A DNA stretch of 42,932 nt from Falciphora oryzae (taxonomy: Eukaryota > Ascomycota > Sordariomycetes > Magnaporthales > Magnaporthaceae). The stretch covers positions 1 to 42,932 of the forward strand of contig JNVV01000094.1 in assembly GCA_000733355.1 (NCBI GenBank), written 5' to 3'. Under the pieces are notes generated by a model. It saw nothing but the letters and a program-made list of their open reading frames with translations, was not told where the DNA came from and did no database searches. This document shows positions 1 to 10,052 of this stretch, in pieces. The first letter of the stretch is position 1. Every line of letters begins with the position of its first letter. A program made the position numbers and the translations under genes.

Positions 1-145
1 CCTTTGTGATCCGTGCGAAGTATCGAGTACATGATTCACACTGCCTTCCGACCTTCACCGCTTGGCCTTAGGTCCGTTGACCGCCTATGCGGGTCTCCGT
101 GAGGCCGACTCGTGATGCCGACTAGTTGGGTCCACGGGTTTTTCC

Positions 146-1290
146 GTGTGACAATAGCCGTATTACCAGTGGCTTTTAGGAAAAAGTGTGCAAGTACCAA
201 ATTATTAAAAGACGTATATCGACCGCCTACTATCTTTAAACGGACGGGTAAACGGAAATCCTTAACCGCGTCATCGAAAATTACTTCCGCAGTTATTGCG
301 CCGGTTCGGAAAACTCCTGGGCATTATTACTACCGTTAGCAATTTACGCTTATTGTTGGATTACGTTAGCAGCGCGTGCATCTCCACGCCTCGTAGGCCT
401 GCGGCCCACGGGCCGTGCGCTCCCACGAGCTTACAAAAGGGGATCTTCGATCCCCTTCCTGTAACTAGATTCCTTCTCCTCATCATGCATCAATACAGAC
501 ACCTTTCCAGATCTATAGATCTTTGTTCTTTCCTTTGGGAGATCTCCAAGCCTACAGGAGTAACACTCCTACCAACACTTATAACAATAGCAGGAACTTT
601 ATTACAAGGCACTCGCCGTTCTATTTTTTGTACGGATCGGATTGCGAAATACGGATTGATATCGCGGATAATATCCCTAAAAGGAAAGTACCCGCAGCAA
701 AAAACCGTATCGAACGATTTTATGCATTACGTAAAAAGCTTAAAAAGATGTTACTGTAGGCACAGGAACGGTCAGCTAAATATTATAACAAAAACCACAT
801 CCCTATGCAATTCGCAATTAGAAATTTGGTTAAAATGTCCACGAAAAACCTGCGTTTAAAAAATAAAAAGTTAGCATTTAAATGGATCGGTCCTTTCCGG
901 ATTACCGAACGCATAGGCTAGCAGGCCTACCGGTTAGCATTTCCCAAGCATTACCGCCGTTTTTACGACGTTATTCCCGTGCAATACTTCAAGCGGTATA
1001 CTGCTAAAAAATAAAGAAACGAAGCGCCGCTACCTATGCCAAAGTACGAAGACGACCAAAAGGAATAGGAGGTTAAAAAAGTACGAAATAAAGGACGGAT
1101 TCGAGGCAAAAAGTACTACCTGGTCAAATGGAAGGATTGGCCGGCAAAGTACAACATTTGGGAGCCCGAAAAACACCTTCGGGGCGCACCCACGAAAGTA
1201 CGAGCCTTCCAAAGGGCCCGGAACAAAAGGAACCGAAAGATCCGCGAGCTCCAGGACGTGGAGCCAAATAGTAAAAAAGGGGACACCTAA
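146..1290 (+). pseudogene. Ty3/gypsy pol relic: integrase C-terminal half plus chromodomain
   Basis: This is the 3' end of a chromodomain-containing Ty3/gypsy retrotransposon polyprotein. Integrase similarity runs from about 146, where a SGFWEKVCKY-like stretch is followed by the STAYHP-TDGQTE signature (read here as STAYYL*TDG*TE). It continues through RHSPFYFLYG (about 610-640) and the C-terminal KLAFKWIGPFRITERIG segment (about 865-918), and ends in a chromodomain (YYLVKWKDWPAKYNIWEPEKHL, about 1108-1180). After the nested insertion at 354-577 is removed, one frame stays open from the integrase to the stop at 1288-1290, apart from in-frame TAA/TAG codons at Gln or Trp positions. There are no indels, which is the expected footprint of RIP. 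Reverse transcriptase, RNase H and gag would lie left of the window. The first ~140 bases give no clear match. The element is dead. Confidence 0.9.
354..577. mobile_element. Solo LTR, copia-like, nested in the gypsy integrase
   Basis: A 224-bp insertion begins TGTTGGATTACG and ends CTCCTACCAACA, so it has the TG...CA ends and short terminal inverted repeat (TGTTGG/CCAACA) of a retroviral-type LTR. It is flanked on both sides by the identical 5-bp direct repeat CTTAT (349-353 and 578-582). Removing the insertion plus one CTTAT rejoins the integrase reading frame exactly. No internal retroelement sequence remains, so this is a solo LTR left by LTR-LTR recombination. The TGTTG...CAACA ends resemble Ty1/copia elements more than the gypsy LTRs elsewhere in the window. 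Confidence 0.85.
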
Positions 1291-1460
1291 AATCGCCAAA
1301 TTGGTCATCCTTTTTCAAAGGTTTTACTAGAGACCAGCGCCCACCCCAAGCGAGGGAAAAAGACGGTCAACGCCCTTGCGAGTCCACGAAAACTTGTCGT
1401 TGCACCAGGGAAAAGGAGAAAGTTAGAAACCGAGGACAGCCTTTTTAGGAAGGGGATAGT

Positions 1461-1985
1461 TATAACACCCCACACAAAAGCATGGCCAGCAGCCGCAGGG
1501 GACGCCACCGGTAACCACAAAGGAGGCCTCCGGGTGGTAGCCGGAGGGGCGCAAGCCCTAACGGATGTGCGGATCAGGAAAGTTTAACTTTGCGACACGC
1601 GCGCCGATCAGCCCCCGCAAATCAGCCCGGCCCGGAACCCTAAAAGGGACGAAACACATCCGGCTCCGACGGACGCCGCGGAGGAGGCAGTGTGCCGATA
1701 ACAACCGAAAAGCAGGCCCCGACGGACGCCACGGAAAAGGAGGCGCGCCGACGACAGCCGAAGGACGGACGGAGGGCTAAAGCATAAGGAAGGCCCGAGA
1801 AACCCCCTGTAAAGGAGGTTCGGAGGGCAAGCTATCGTTTCTATTTTACGATCAATACAACTTGTTAAGTTTCGACGAACACGACTGTTGAGCTGCTGAA
1901 CCTCTGAGACCTCCCTGCGAAAACCCCCCTTTTTTCAGGCCTAACACTACTGTAGCTGGCTATAGTAGGGCGGAGGCCTGTTACA
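1461..1985 (+). repeat. 3' LTR of the Ty3/gypsy element
   Basis: This 525-bp block is clearly homologous along its length to the solo LTR at 18701-19254. It begins TATAACACCCCACAC (from TGTAACA by a G-to-A change) and ends GGCCTGTTACA, giving TGTAACA/TGTTACA terminal inverted repeats. A purine-rich stretch (1446-1457) immediately upstream is a candidate polypurine tract, as expected before a 3' LTR. It follows the chromodomain by about 170 bp, in the same orientation. The 5' LTR is outside the window, so the element's target duplication cannot be checked. Confidence 0.85.
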
Positions 1986-2583
1986 CTTTTGATAAAGTCT
2001 TCACTTCCGTTGCCGCCTAGTTCGCCCTATCCCTAAGTGGGTAACCCAAAGGGCCGGCCTCGGCCCTAAATCCGAGATCTAGACCCGGATTTCGATTACG
2101 ATCAAGCCCTTTTATTAAGGGATTAGGTCCTAAAAAGAGATTGCACCAATTTTCAAATCTCTAGATGCAAATCTAGCCTGTTAGCGACTGTTAATCGTCA
2201 AAGGACGTATATCTAAGGCGATTGCAAATCCTGGAATTCACCCGCAAAAATACACGTATTCAGGCCAGATATTTTATTTCAATAAAATCTCCCCGCTTTG
2301 CTCGTTTTTTTTTTTTACGATTTATATCTCCTCAAGCTTTTTGGTTGTTGTTTTGTTCGCGATTGAACTTTCCTGCATAGGTTGCCTAGCTTATTTGGCG
2401 GCAGATCTGTGGGCCAAAGTTTTTGTGCAAACCTGATTTTTTTACTCCCCTCTCAGAGGGGACCCACAACGGACAGTCCCTAGGTATTGGCTACCTCATC
2501 TCGGTGCCGGACCGATCTGACTAGGTAATCAGAGGGCACCATTTTCTATCCTTTGACAACCTCTAAAATGTTCTTACAACGGG
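1986..2583. other. Intergenic, no gene seen
   Basis: This stretch runs from the gypsy 3' LTR to the promoter of the small secreted protein gene. It contains AT-rich patches (2270-2340) and G/C-rich patches and no convincing reading frame. It may include further degenerate retroelement sequence, but nothing recognisable was found. Confidence 0.5.
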
Positions 2584-2589
2584 TATAAA
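2584..2589 (+). promoter_or_regulatory. TATA box of the small secreted protein gene
   Basis: TATAAA sits 228 bp upstream of the ATG at 2817. It is followed by a long pyrimidine-rich leader (about 2620-2760), a common layout for strongly expressed fungal genes. Confidence 0.5.
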
Positions 2590-2816
2590 GGGAGCGTCTC
2601 CCGCCTCCCTAATGTCTACTGATTGCTTTCTCTCCCCGTCCGGTTTTCGAGTCATCTCCTTTTGTCCTTGCCTTTTTTTTCCTTTTGTTTATTTCCTATT
2701 GTCTTTTGTTATTCGTTTCTTTTTCCATCTCAATTTTTCGTCTTTACTCCTCCGTTTTCAACGAGTTCATCGACAACTGTCCTTGTCAGATCCAGTTAAG
2801 CAACCCCAACGACGAG

Positions 2817-3221
2817 ATGCGGTTCTCCCTCATCTTCCATCTCGGTGCCCTCGCGGCGTTTGGCGCCCCGGCGCTTGCCCAGGCCAACACCGCAGGTGAC
2901 GGAGCCGGCCTCGAGGCCCGTGACGTGGGCGACGCCCACCATCTAGTCCTCGAAGCCCGCCGCGACGCTGGTCGAAACGCTATTCCCGAGCGCCCCAAGC
3001 CGGCCCCTAGGCCTGTTTGGGGTCCTCCGCCCCGCGGTGATGGTCCCATGCCTACCCGGTACAATGGCCCCCCAGTCGAGTCTAAGCGTACCCGCCGCCC
3101 CAGGTCCGTAGCCTCGGCCCTCGAAGCCCGTGCTCCTCGTTCGGATGACATCCCGAAGCGCCCCAAGCCAAACCCTAAGCCCTACTTCCCCCGACCTGCT
3201 GGCGGCAAAAGGCACTGGTAA
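2817..3221 (+). CDS. Small secreted Pro/Arg-rich repeat protein, possible Kex2-processed precursor
   Basis: The predicted product is 134 residues. I chose the ATG at 2817, not an in-frame upstream ATG, because it directly starts a clean signal peptide (MRFSLIFHLGALAAFGAPALAQA, residues 1-23). The mature part has no Cys and is rich in Pro, Arg and Lys. It carries two degenerate ~30-residue repeats: residues 45-74 (LEAR...IPERPKPAPRPVWG) and 102-130 (LEAR...IPKRPKPNPKPYFP). LEAR occurs three times (32-35, 45-48, 102-105). Basic pairs (RR at 48-49 and 93-94, KR at 90-91 and 131-132) could be cut by Kex2-type proteases. Such architecture is known in fungal Kex2-processed repeat proteins and in precursors of ribosomally made cyclic peptides. 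No UstY-like (DUF3328) partner enzyme is visible nearby, so the peptide-precursor idea is inference. A TATA box and leader support expression. No specific family recognised. Confidence 0.6.
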   Translation: MRFSLIFHLGALAAFGAPALAQANTAGDGAGLEARDVGDAHHLVLEARRDAGRNAIPERPKPAPRPVWGPPPRGDGPMPTRYNGPPVESKRTRRPRSVASALEARAPRSDDIPKRPKPNPKPYFPRPAGGKRHW

Positions 3222-5380
3222 AGTGGCTTTCCACAACGCCGAGCAATGTGCAGGCCTGGGCGGGATGGCCCGCCTGTCTTCGGTACTCTCTTGGGAATGA
3301 ATGTTCGGTTTTACATTTGGTCCTTGTTAGACAACGGTATAGACTCGTGAAAAAGCTTGTTTTGGAACTTGGAGTTCGGATATTTTGTATTTTGGTTGGG
3401 AATTTGGAGGTGGAACTGCACGGGGGGTCTCTGCCTCAAGACTTACTCTCTGGGTCTCGGATACCCTTCGTTCACTCCTGTTTGCGAGTGCTGCACTACC
3501 ATTTGGTACTGCGGCCGAAATTACCGTTCCCTATACCTCCTCTTCTTGTGATATGTATTCCCCATAGCCTCAGTGACTCATCCCAGTGTTGCGCACGAGA
3601 GCCATTAAGTCCCCAAGTCGCTCCCCCACCGCCATGCCCTCCCCGACCACTCACCCTTTCTCCCTCATATCTGCCGCGCCCGACTCGAAAAAGTCAGCAG
3701 GGGATTCCCCGTCCTGGTCGAGTATGCTTCGCGCATCGCTGATCGGTACTTGCCCGACCATGTGAAGTGTGAGGAGGGGTCACATTATCAGTGTGTCGGA
3801 TATAAAGAATGGAAGGAGAAGGGAGGAGAAGGGCAGAGGTTGCCAATTAAAACTAGAGAGGATGCGGCCAAGTGGCAGAGATTCCTCGACGTCAGGGATA
3901 TAGGTACCCCGGAGTGTACATACAGCAGAGATAAACCATGTTTCCTTCGGTTTGGAAGATTAAGGGATGGGCTGCCGGAAATACAAAAGAGAAAAAAGAG
4001 GAGGGAAAAAAAGGAAAAGAAAAGACAGAAACAGGCGCAAGGTAGAAGCTTCTTGACGGGGGCGTCTCTTGGTTTGTAAAACGCTTAAATAGAGCGCTCC
4101 CCCTTCCCCCATTATAAAATATACATTACAGAGTTACGTTTAATTAATACCAGCGTCCGAATCGCCCCTTGGTCTGTGTTCTTTTTGCTGCTTGTATTTA
4201 TGTTTGTGCTGATGCTGCTGCTGGCTGTGGGAAACGCGGGGGGAGAAGATGGGACGGCGACGGCGACAGTGGCGAATGGGACGGGGAGGCCTTGAGTTGG
4301 GAAGACGTGGGTACCGGTGGAGGCGGGTGGTGTGCAGGCGGACGTGGCCCCTGTCGTCGTCGATCTCCGTGCCGTTGCCGTTGCCCGGGAGGGGCGCTTC
4401 GCCGGCCGGTTCATTGTGTAGAGCTCCGGGCGCAGGTTGCCGCGGCCACTTGGGCCGGGCCGCCCAAGTCCTTCCTCACCACGCCGGTGCCAACACCGAC
4501 CGGCCACATGGGGGCCGAAGACGTCGAACTGGAAATACGCGACCACCTAACCTGCTCCCACGCGTGGGTTTACGCCTTCTGGACGTGGTTGCCGAGCGGC
4601 CAGAGGGACGATGGCTCTTTCGAGGTCACGCCGCCTCCAGTCGAGTCCCAGGGCTAGAATGATAAAAAGGAGGATAAGAATGTGGGCGGCAGGAAGGCTG
4701 GTGATTAGGCATCCCTGCCACGGGCAATTGCACTAAAGATGGTAATATCACTGGGGAGGAAGCGCCCTGTCTGCTTTTGGAAGCATTAATGGTGTTAGCT
4801 TCTCTACACCTGGAGCCAGGGGACATGTTTCCCTGAAGAAAATTCCTCCGGGGTTTACTGAAAGAAGAGTATGAACCACATAGGTATTTTTATGGCGTGG
4901 CTGCGCTGAATAACGGCTGTCGTCGATTTTGAGGCAGCGTCGAAAATAACCGACGGTTTATTATTTTTTTTTCCCCCCATGTTTCAAATGCCGATGCGGG
5001 GAACCATGGAGATGGTTCGTACCGTGGACGGATTAGGAAGGAGGACCAGACGTGTTTTGGCTGCTGTGGTGCCACGGCGACGATGTCACTGAGCCTCGGC
5101 TCTGCGCTACCCATGACGCTAAATAACACGACTGGGTGGGTGGGACGCCAAAAACCTGACTGGCGCGCGCCGTCGTCAACCCCGACTTTGGGTGAGGAGA
5201 TGCTGGTGGTTTCCTCCCCACTTCCCCGCGACCCCGACGTTGCAACCTGATGGGGCGCTTGGTTATGCAGCTATCAGTCGGCCGACATGTCGAGCGGCCT
5301 GGCGAGCTTGTCGATGCTACATGGACAGGCATTTCTTAAAACTTCCCACGACTCGTCCCCGTCGTCGTGGAGACGAGGTG
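3222..5380. other. Long intergenic region, no supported gene
   Basis: About 2.1 kb between the small secreted protein gene and the fucosidase promoter. Several short open frames exist on both strands (for example 3750-4079 + and 4112-4546 -). They lack recognisable domains, signal peptides, conserved motifs or convincing splice sites, and are biased by simple composition (Lys/Arg-rich or GC-rich low complexity). The left part probably contains the 3' UTR of the secreted protein gene. No repeat homologous to others in the window was seen. Confidence 0.5.
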
Positions 5381-5386
5381 TATAAA
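5381..5386 (+). promoter_or_regulatory. TATA box of the GH29 gene
   Basis: TATAAA lies 124 bp upstream of the ATG at 5505, within GTGTATAAAGGG, in a good position for the fucosidase core promoter. Confidence 0.55.
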
Positions 5387-5504
5387 GGGAAGCCATTGAG
5401 GCCTTTGCTGCACGATGGGACGGTGACGATCTCGCCACCCCCAAAGTCCAACGCTCTCCCCTAGGTAGTCTCCACTGGCTGACGAAGAACTATCGCTCTT
5501 CAAC

Positions 5505-7328
5505 ATGATATCCCTAGCCACAGCAGCCACGGCCGTCGCTGCCCTGCTCCCCCGAGCGGCGGGGCAGGCTATGACCTACGAGCCGACGTGGGAGTCGACC
5601 GACAAGCACGTCGCCGCGCCGGAGTGGTTCCGCGACGCAAAGTTCGGCGTCTACTGGCACTGGGGCGCCTTCACCACGCCCCAGTACGGGAGCGAGTGGT
5701 ACGGCCGCAACATGTACCGCCACGACAACGACGTCAGGCCCGAGCACACGCGCCGCTACGGCCCGCCCGAGGAGTGGGGGTACCACAACTTCATCCTGGG
5801 CGACAAGGACCTGGCAGAAAACCACGTCGAATTCAAGCCCGTGCTGGCCTCCGAGGGCGGCGACTTCGACCCGACGGCCTGGATGAAGGCCATCAAGGCC
5901 TCGGGCGCGCGCTTCGCCGGCCCTGTGGCCGAGCACCACGACGGCTTCTCCATGTGGAACAGCACCGTCAACGAATGGAACTCGGTCAACCACGGGCCCA
6001 GACTCGACCTCCTCGAGCTGTTCGCCGGGCTGGTCCGCGACAACGACATGAAGCTGCTCGTCGCCATGCACCACGCCTTCAACACCAACGGCTTCTTCAG
6101 CGCGGCACCCAGGCAGACCAACCACACGATGCAGCAGCTGTACGGCCAGCTGCCCAAGGACGAGTCTGATAGGCTGTGGTTCGCCAAGCACCGCGAGATG
6201 CTCGACCACGTGCAGCCCGACATCATCTGGAACGACTTTTCGCTCGACAGCCCCGGCTTCTGCGAGCAGGGCTCCCCCTGCTCCATCGCCGAGGAGCAGC
6301 GCCTCAACTTCCTGTCCTACTACTTCAACCGCGCCCAAGAGTGGGGCAAGGAAGTCATCACAACTTACAAGCACTTCGACGGCGGCTTCCGCAACACCTC
6401 GGCCGTGGCCGACTGGGAGCGCGGCGGTCCCGCCGAAATTTCGCGCCCCTACTGGCTGACGGACGACGCAATCTCGGCTTCAAGCTGGAGCTACACGGTC
6501 GGCATCCGGTACTACTCCTCCAAAGCCATGGTCCATTCGCTCCTCGATCGCGTGAGCAAGAACGGCAACATGCTCCTGAACGTCTCGCCCACGGCCGCGG
6601 GTATCCTGCCGGACGGGCAGCAGGCCGTGCTGCGCGCCATCGGCGACCACCTGGCCCGGTACGGCGAGTCCGTGTACGGCACGCGGGCCTGGGACGTCTA
6701 CGGCGAGGGGCCCAACGTGGCCGGGGGCGGGTCCTTCACGGCGCCGCTCGAGGGCAACAGCAGCGACGTGCGCTTCACACGAAGCAAGGCCGGCGATGTG
6801 CTCTACGCCTCGGTCCTGGGCTGGCCCGAGACGGGCGAAGTGTCCATCCGGAACCTCGGTTCCGACGCACTCGTCGACCTGTCGGGCCTCGAGTCCATCG
6901 AGCTGCTGCTCGGTGGTGAGGGGCAGTACGTCGCCGTGCCGGGGTGGAAGCAGAACCCTGATTCGCTCGTCGTCTCGCTGTCCACCGCGCAGCAGCCCCA
7001 GGAGTCGTTCGCGTACGTGCTCAAGCTCACCTTTAACAATGACGCCGGCGGCATCCCCGTGCCGCAGCAAAAGTTTGGGACCTCGGTGTTTGCGGAGCCC
7101 GCCGCCTCGGGCAAAGGGGTCTCGCTCAAGGAGGGCCTGTTCCGGGCCGACTTTTTGGCCGAGGCCGGGGTCGAGCCAGCCGACATCAGGTTCATCCGCG
7201 TCTCGCCCGGCACCAGAGCGACCGTCTTTGCCAACGGCGACCTGACCGGGGCCAGCTCGGACCTGCTCGCCGGGAGCTATGTTGTCGATACGGGCTCGGT
7301 GGGCTCACTGGCGGTCTCGCGCGTTTAG
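5505..7328 (+). CDS. Secreted GH29 alpha-L-fucosidase
   Basis: A single-exon gene for 607 residues, full length for fungal GH29. It would hydrolyse terminal alpha-L-fucosyl residues from glycans such as xyloglucan or N-glycans outside the cell. Residues 1-21 form a signal peptide ending RAAGQA. The catalytic barrel starts with FGVYWHWGAFTTPQYGSEWY (47-66), then AEHHDGFSMWNS (142-153, the substrate-binding HHDGF motif). The nucleophile motif PDIIWND (238-244) points to Asp244. A likely acid/base is Glu305 (DWERGG), by position only. SKNGNMLLNVSP (351-362) is another family signature. The C-terminal ~200 residues should form the usual beta-sandwich. All key motifs are present, so the gene looks functional. 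It is followed about 1.1 kb downstream on the same strand by a second secreted glycosidase, suggesting related use in cell-wall or glycan breakdown. The antisense open frames over it are GC-content shadows. Confidence 0.95.
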   Translation: MISLATAATAVAALLPRAAGQAMTYEPTWESTDKHVAAPEWFRDAKFGVYWHWGAFTTPQYGSEWYGRNMYRHDNDVRPEHTRRYGPPEEWGYHNFILGDKDLAENHVEFKPVLASEGGDFDPTAWMKAIKASGARFAGPVAEHHDGFSMWNSTVNEWNSVNHGPRLDLLELFAGLVRDNDMKLLVAMHHAFNTNGFFSAAPRQTNHTMQQLYGQLPKDESDRLWFAKHREMLDHVQPDIIWNDFSLDSPGFCEQGSPCSIAEEQRLNFLSYYFNRAQEWGKEVITTYKHFDGGFRNTSAVADWERGGPAEISRPYWLTDDAISASSWSYTVGIRYYSSKAMVHSLLDRVSKNGNMLLNVSPTAAGILPDGQQAVLRAIGDHLARYGESVYGTRAWDVYGEGPNVAGGGSFTAPLEGNSSDVRFTRSKAGDVLYASVLGWPETGEVSIRNLGSDALVDLSGLESIELLLGGEGQYVAVPGWKQNPDSLVVSLSTAQQPQESFAYVLKLTFNNDAGGIPVPQQKFGTSVFAEPAASGKGVSLKEGLFRADFLAEAGVEPADIRFIRVSPGTRATVFANGDLTGASSDLLAGSYVVDTGSVGSLAVSRV

Positions 7329-8308
7329 AAATTATTATCAAGTGGCTCATAATGCGCCGCGTCTTTCTTGGCGCGATTTATTTTATATCCGCAGCCATCC
7401 CGCTAACGTGCTGGCGTAATGGTACAAAGCAGGGAGGAGGCACGGCAGTCTAAAAGTAGTAGCTTGACTGTCTGTACTTGAACATCGTAATGGAATTTTC
7501 TTCGTCAGGTGCCCTAGGTCCACACGCCCGAGCTTATGCAGGCAATCGCAGGTCACGGCTCTCCTGTTGACCACCTAGAAAAATGCAGGCACCTGCGGCG
7601 GTTTCACAGTATTGGCGGACTACTAGCAGCAACACCTCCGCCCTTCACGCATATCAATTGCCAATGTGACTCTTGTCGAGTGCATACCGAAATTTCCTCC
7701 TGCTTGACCCGAACATTAAAAGCTGAAAGTCCCCAGTAGGCATCCGTGACGGATGTCCCTACCGACCCCTCCATGGCCGAGAGCCCCAGCCTCGCAGCGA
7801 ATATCTACAAGGAGAGTGTCTTGTCACTGGAATAATAGCGTTAGGTAGGTACTTGGGACTACCCCGGACTCGAACGCTCGGGGTGGGCAGCCCGAGTCCC
7901 GGGCAAAGTCGAACTTGTCCAACCTACCTAGGCAGATATCGAGAACCCACCCACTTTCCCGATGCACACTACTGTAGGTTCGTCCCTGGAAAACAAGCAT
8001 GCATACTTAATTTATGTTCTTGCCCGCTCCCCTGGATTCCATTAATGGCACGTGGCGTAGATGGCCACTTCTCCACCCTGTTTGCGGGGTAGACGCGCCG
8101 ACGGATGACACCCTAGGGCGCCAACATGCCCGTCTGGGCGTGGTACGGAAGCCAGGAGAGCTGCTTTCACTAGCTCCGCGTGTCCGTCGTGACGCTCATC
8201 TCCGTGCCATCCGGCTATACTCGGGGAAAAGCATAAAATGCCACCTCGTCGGAGCCAACACGGGGCATTTCTCCGCAGGCTGGCGGGCTTTCGATCTGGA
8301 TCGCGGTG
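7329..8308. other. Intergenic region between the two glycosidase genes
   Basis: About 1 kb of moderate GC with no supported reading frame. It should hold the fucosidase 3' UTR and terminator on the left and the promoter of the next glycosidase on the right. No repeats recognised. Confidence 0.5.
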
Positions 8309-8315
8309 TATTTAA
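8309..8315 (+). promoter_or_regulatory. TATA-like box of the GH39-like gene
   Basis: TATTTAA lies about 104 bp upstream of the ATG at 8413. It is the best core-promoter candidate in the region. Confidence 0.4.
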
Positions 8316-8412
8316 TCAGTCATTTCCCCATCATGTTGCGCCTCGTTTCTCGAGACAGGTTGAACGGCACACTGCTTCCCCAGCCAACGGACCGATCTAC
8401 GCCCCCTGCAAG

Positions 8413-10052
8413 ATGTACTCCTACCTGTTTCTCGCCTCTACTCTAGCCACAGCCATCGCGGGCCCTTTGGTGCCCCGTGATGCCGTGACGGCCACAGTCG
8501 ACCTCTCTGTCTTCAAGGGTGCGCCTCAGCAGCTTGCTTCGGGCTTTCTCTACGGCATCCCGGACAAGGAGGGCCAGATCCCAGACCATTGGTACACACG
8601 CACTTCCCATAATAACATGCGTGGTTATCACTCTACTGACGTATCTTGGGCGTGCGACAGGTACAAAGACATCAACTTCCGCTGGGGTCGCACCGGCGGT
8701 GCCCAGATGGGCGCGCCCAACCGTGGCTGGACCTGGAGCCTATCCGAGTACCAGGGCCGGCTCCGGTCGACGCTGTCCAACTACCGGACCATGAGGAAGT
8801 TTGGCGCCGAGTGCATCATTTACGTGCACGACCTCTGGGGCACCGACAACGGCAACTCGTCGAGCTACTGGCCCGGCGACAACGGCAACTGGTCCCCGTA
8901 CGACAACTTCCTCAAGCGGCTCATGGACGATCTCGTGGCCAACAACGCCCTTGAGGGCCTGGTCTGGGATATTTGGTAGGTGTGCTAGAGAGTGCGCTTA
9001 CATGGCTTGCTCTGAGGGATCCGGACAGACCCGTGCTGATTTTTGCTCCCTGCCACAGGAACGAGCCCGACATCAACATCTTCTGGAAGCGCAGCACTCG
9101 GCAGTGGATTGACCTATATATCAGGAGCCACAAGGCGATCCGGCAAGTTCCTCCTTTGCTGAAAGTCTCCCGCCTAGCCGTTCGCGCGAGACAAGGGATG
9201 TCGAAGCTAATAACCAGCACAAAAAACAACACAAACAGCGCCGACGCGCGCTTCAACAAGGTCCCCATCACGGGCCCCAGCCTAGCCTGGCGTCCCATGG
9301 CCAGCAACACGTGGTGGACCTCGTGGCTCGAGGCCATCGCGGCCGCGGGCACGATCCCGGACCAGTACTCGTACCACCTCGAGGGCGAGCTGCGCGCGGC
9401 CGACAACGACCCGCAGTACACCAACGCGTCGCTGCGCGGCCTGCTCCAGCAATACAGGCTCCCTGAGCGCCAGGTCAGCATCAACGAGTACGCGGCCTTT
9501 GCGGAGATGGTGCCGGCCGGGTACGCGTGGTGGATCTCGCGCCTGGAGAGGTACGACTGGATTGGGGTCCTGGGGAACTGGCAGGGCGGCAACACGCTGC
9601 ACGACTTGTTCGCCAACCTGCTCACAAAGGTGCGCAACCCGCGCGACTACGCCGCCACCGACTACGCCGCCGGGCCGGGCCACCACGTGTACAGGTACTA
9701 CGCGCAAAACATGACGGGCGTGCGCGTCCAGACGGCCGGGTCCACGGACAGGTTGTTCGACGTGTACGCGACCAGGGGACGCGATCGCGTCCGCCTGCTC
9801 GCGGGGCCCAAGATCGCGACGGGGAACTGGAAGATCCAGGTGGGAAAGCTGAGCGCGGCAGGTTACCCAGTGTCAGGCACCATCGAGGTCGAGGCCTGGG
9901 AGTTTCAGGGCTCCAATGCCTTTGCCGTAACGGGTCCGCCCGTTTCCAGGGGCAGGAAGACCTACAACTATTCGGGCGACTCAGTCACCATCCCGGTCGC
10001 GCAGACCAACAACTACACCGGGCACGCGCTTGAGTTTGTCGTCAAGCAGTAG
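8413..10052 (+). CDS. Secreted clan-A glycoside hydrolase, GH39-like, three exons
   Basis: Exons 8413-8975, 9059-9142 and 9239-10052 give 486 residues. Residues 1-16 form a signal peptide (MYSYLFLASTLATAIA). Intron 1 (8976-9058) is GTAGGT...CACAG with a GCTGAT branch site. Splicing it creates the catalytic motif WDIWNEPD, so the acid/base Glu190 is assembled across the exon junction. Intron 2 (9143-9238) has a GC donor (GCAAGT), a GCTAATAAC branch site and an AACAG acceptor; splicing gives HKAIRADARF...VPITGPS, the expected order. A YSYHLEGE motif (259-266) and INEY (297-300, candidate nucleophile Glu299) complete a clan-A (beta/alpha)8 active site. The C-terminal ~120 residues look like a beta-domain. 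The overall pattern fits GH39-like fungal proteins (beta-xylosidase or arabinosidase relatives), but the substrate cannot be told. It is co-oriented with the fucosidase. Exon 1 read without splicing ends at an in-frame TAG at the donor, so both introns must be removed. Confidence 0.85.

Noticed and set aside
3750..4079. 109-codon Lys/Arg-rich open frame
   Set aside because: The C-terminal half is a low-complexity KKRREKK stretch; no signal peptide, domain or promoter signal supports it.
4112..4657. Overlapping open frames on both strands
   Set aside because: Biased composition on both strands and no motif. I could not choose either as real.
5514..6374. Long minus-strand open frame antisense to the fucosidase gene
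   Set aside because: It arises from high GC at third codon positions of the sense gene. It shows no domain and overlaps the conserved catalytic core.
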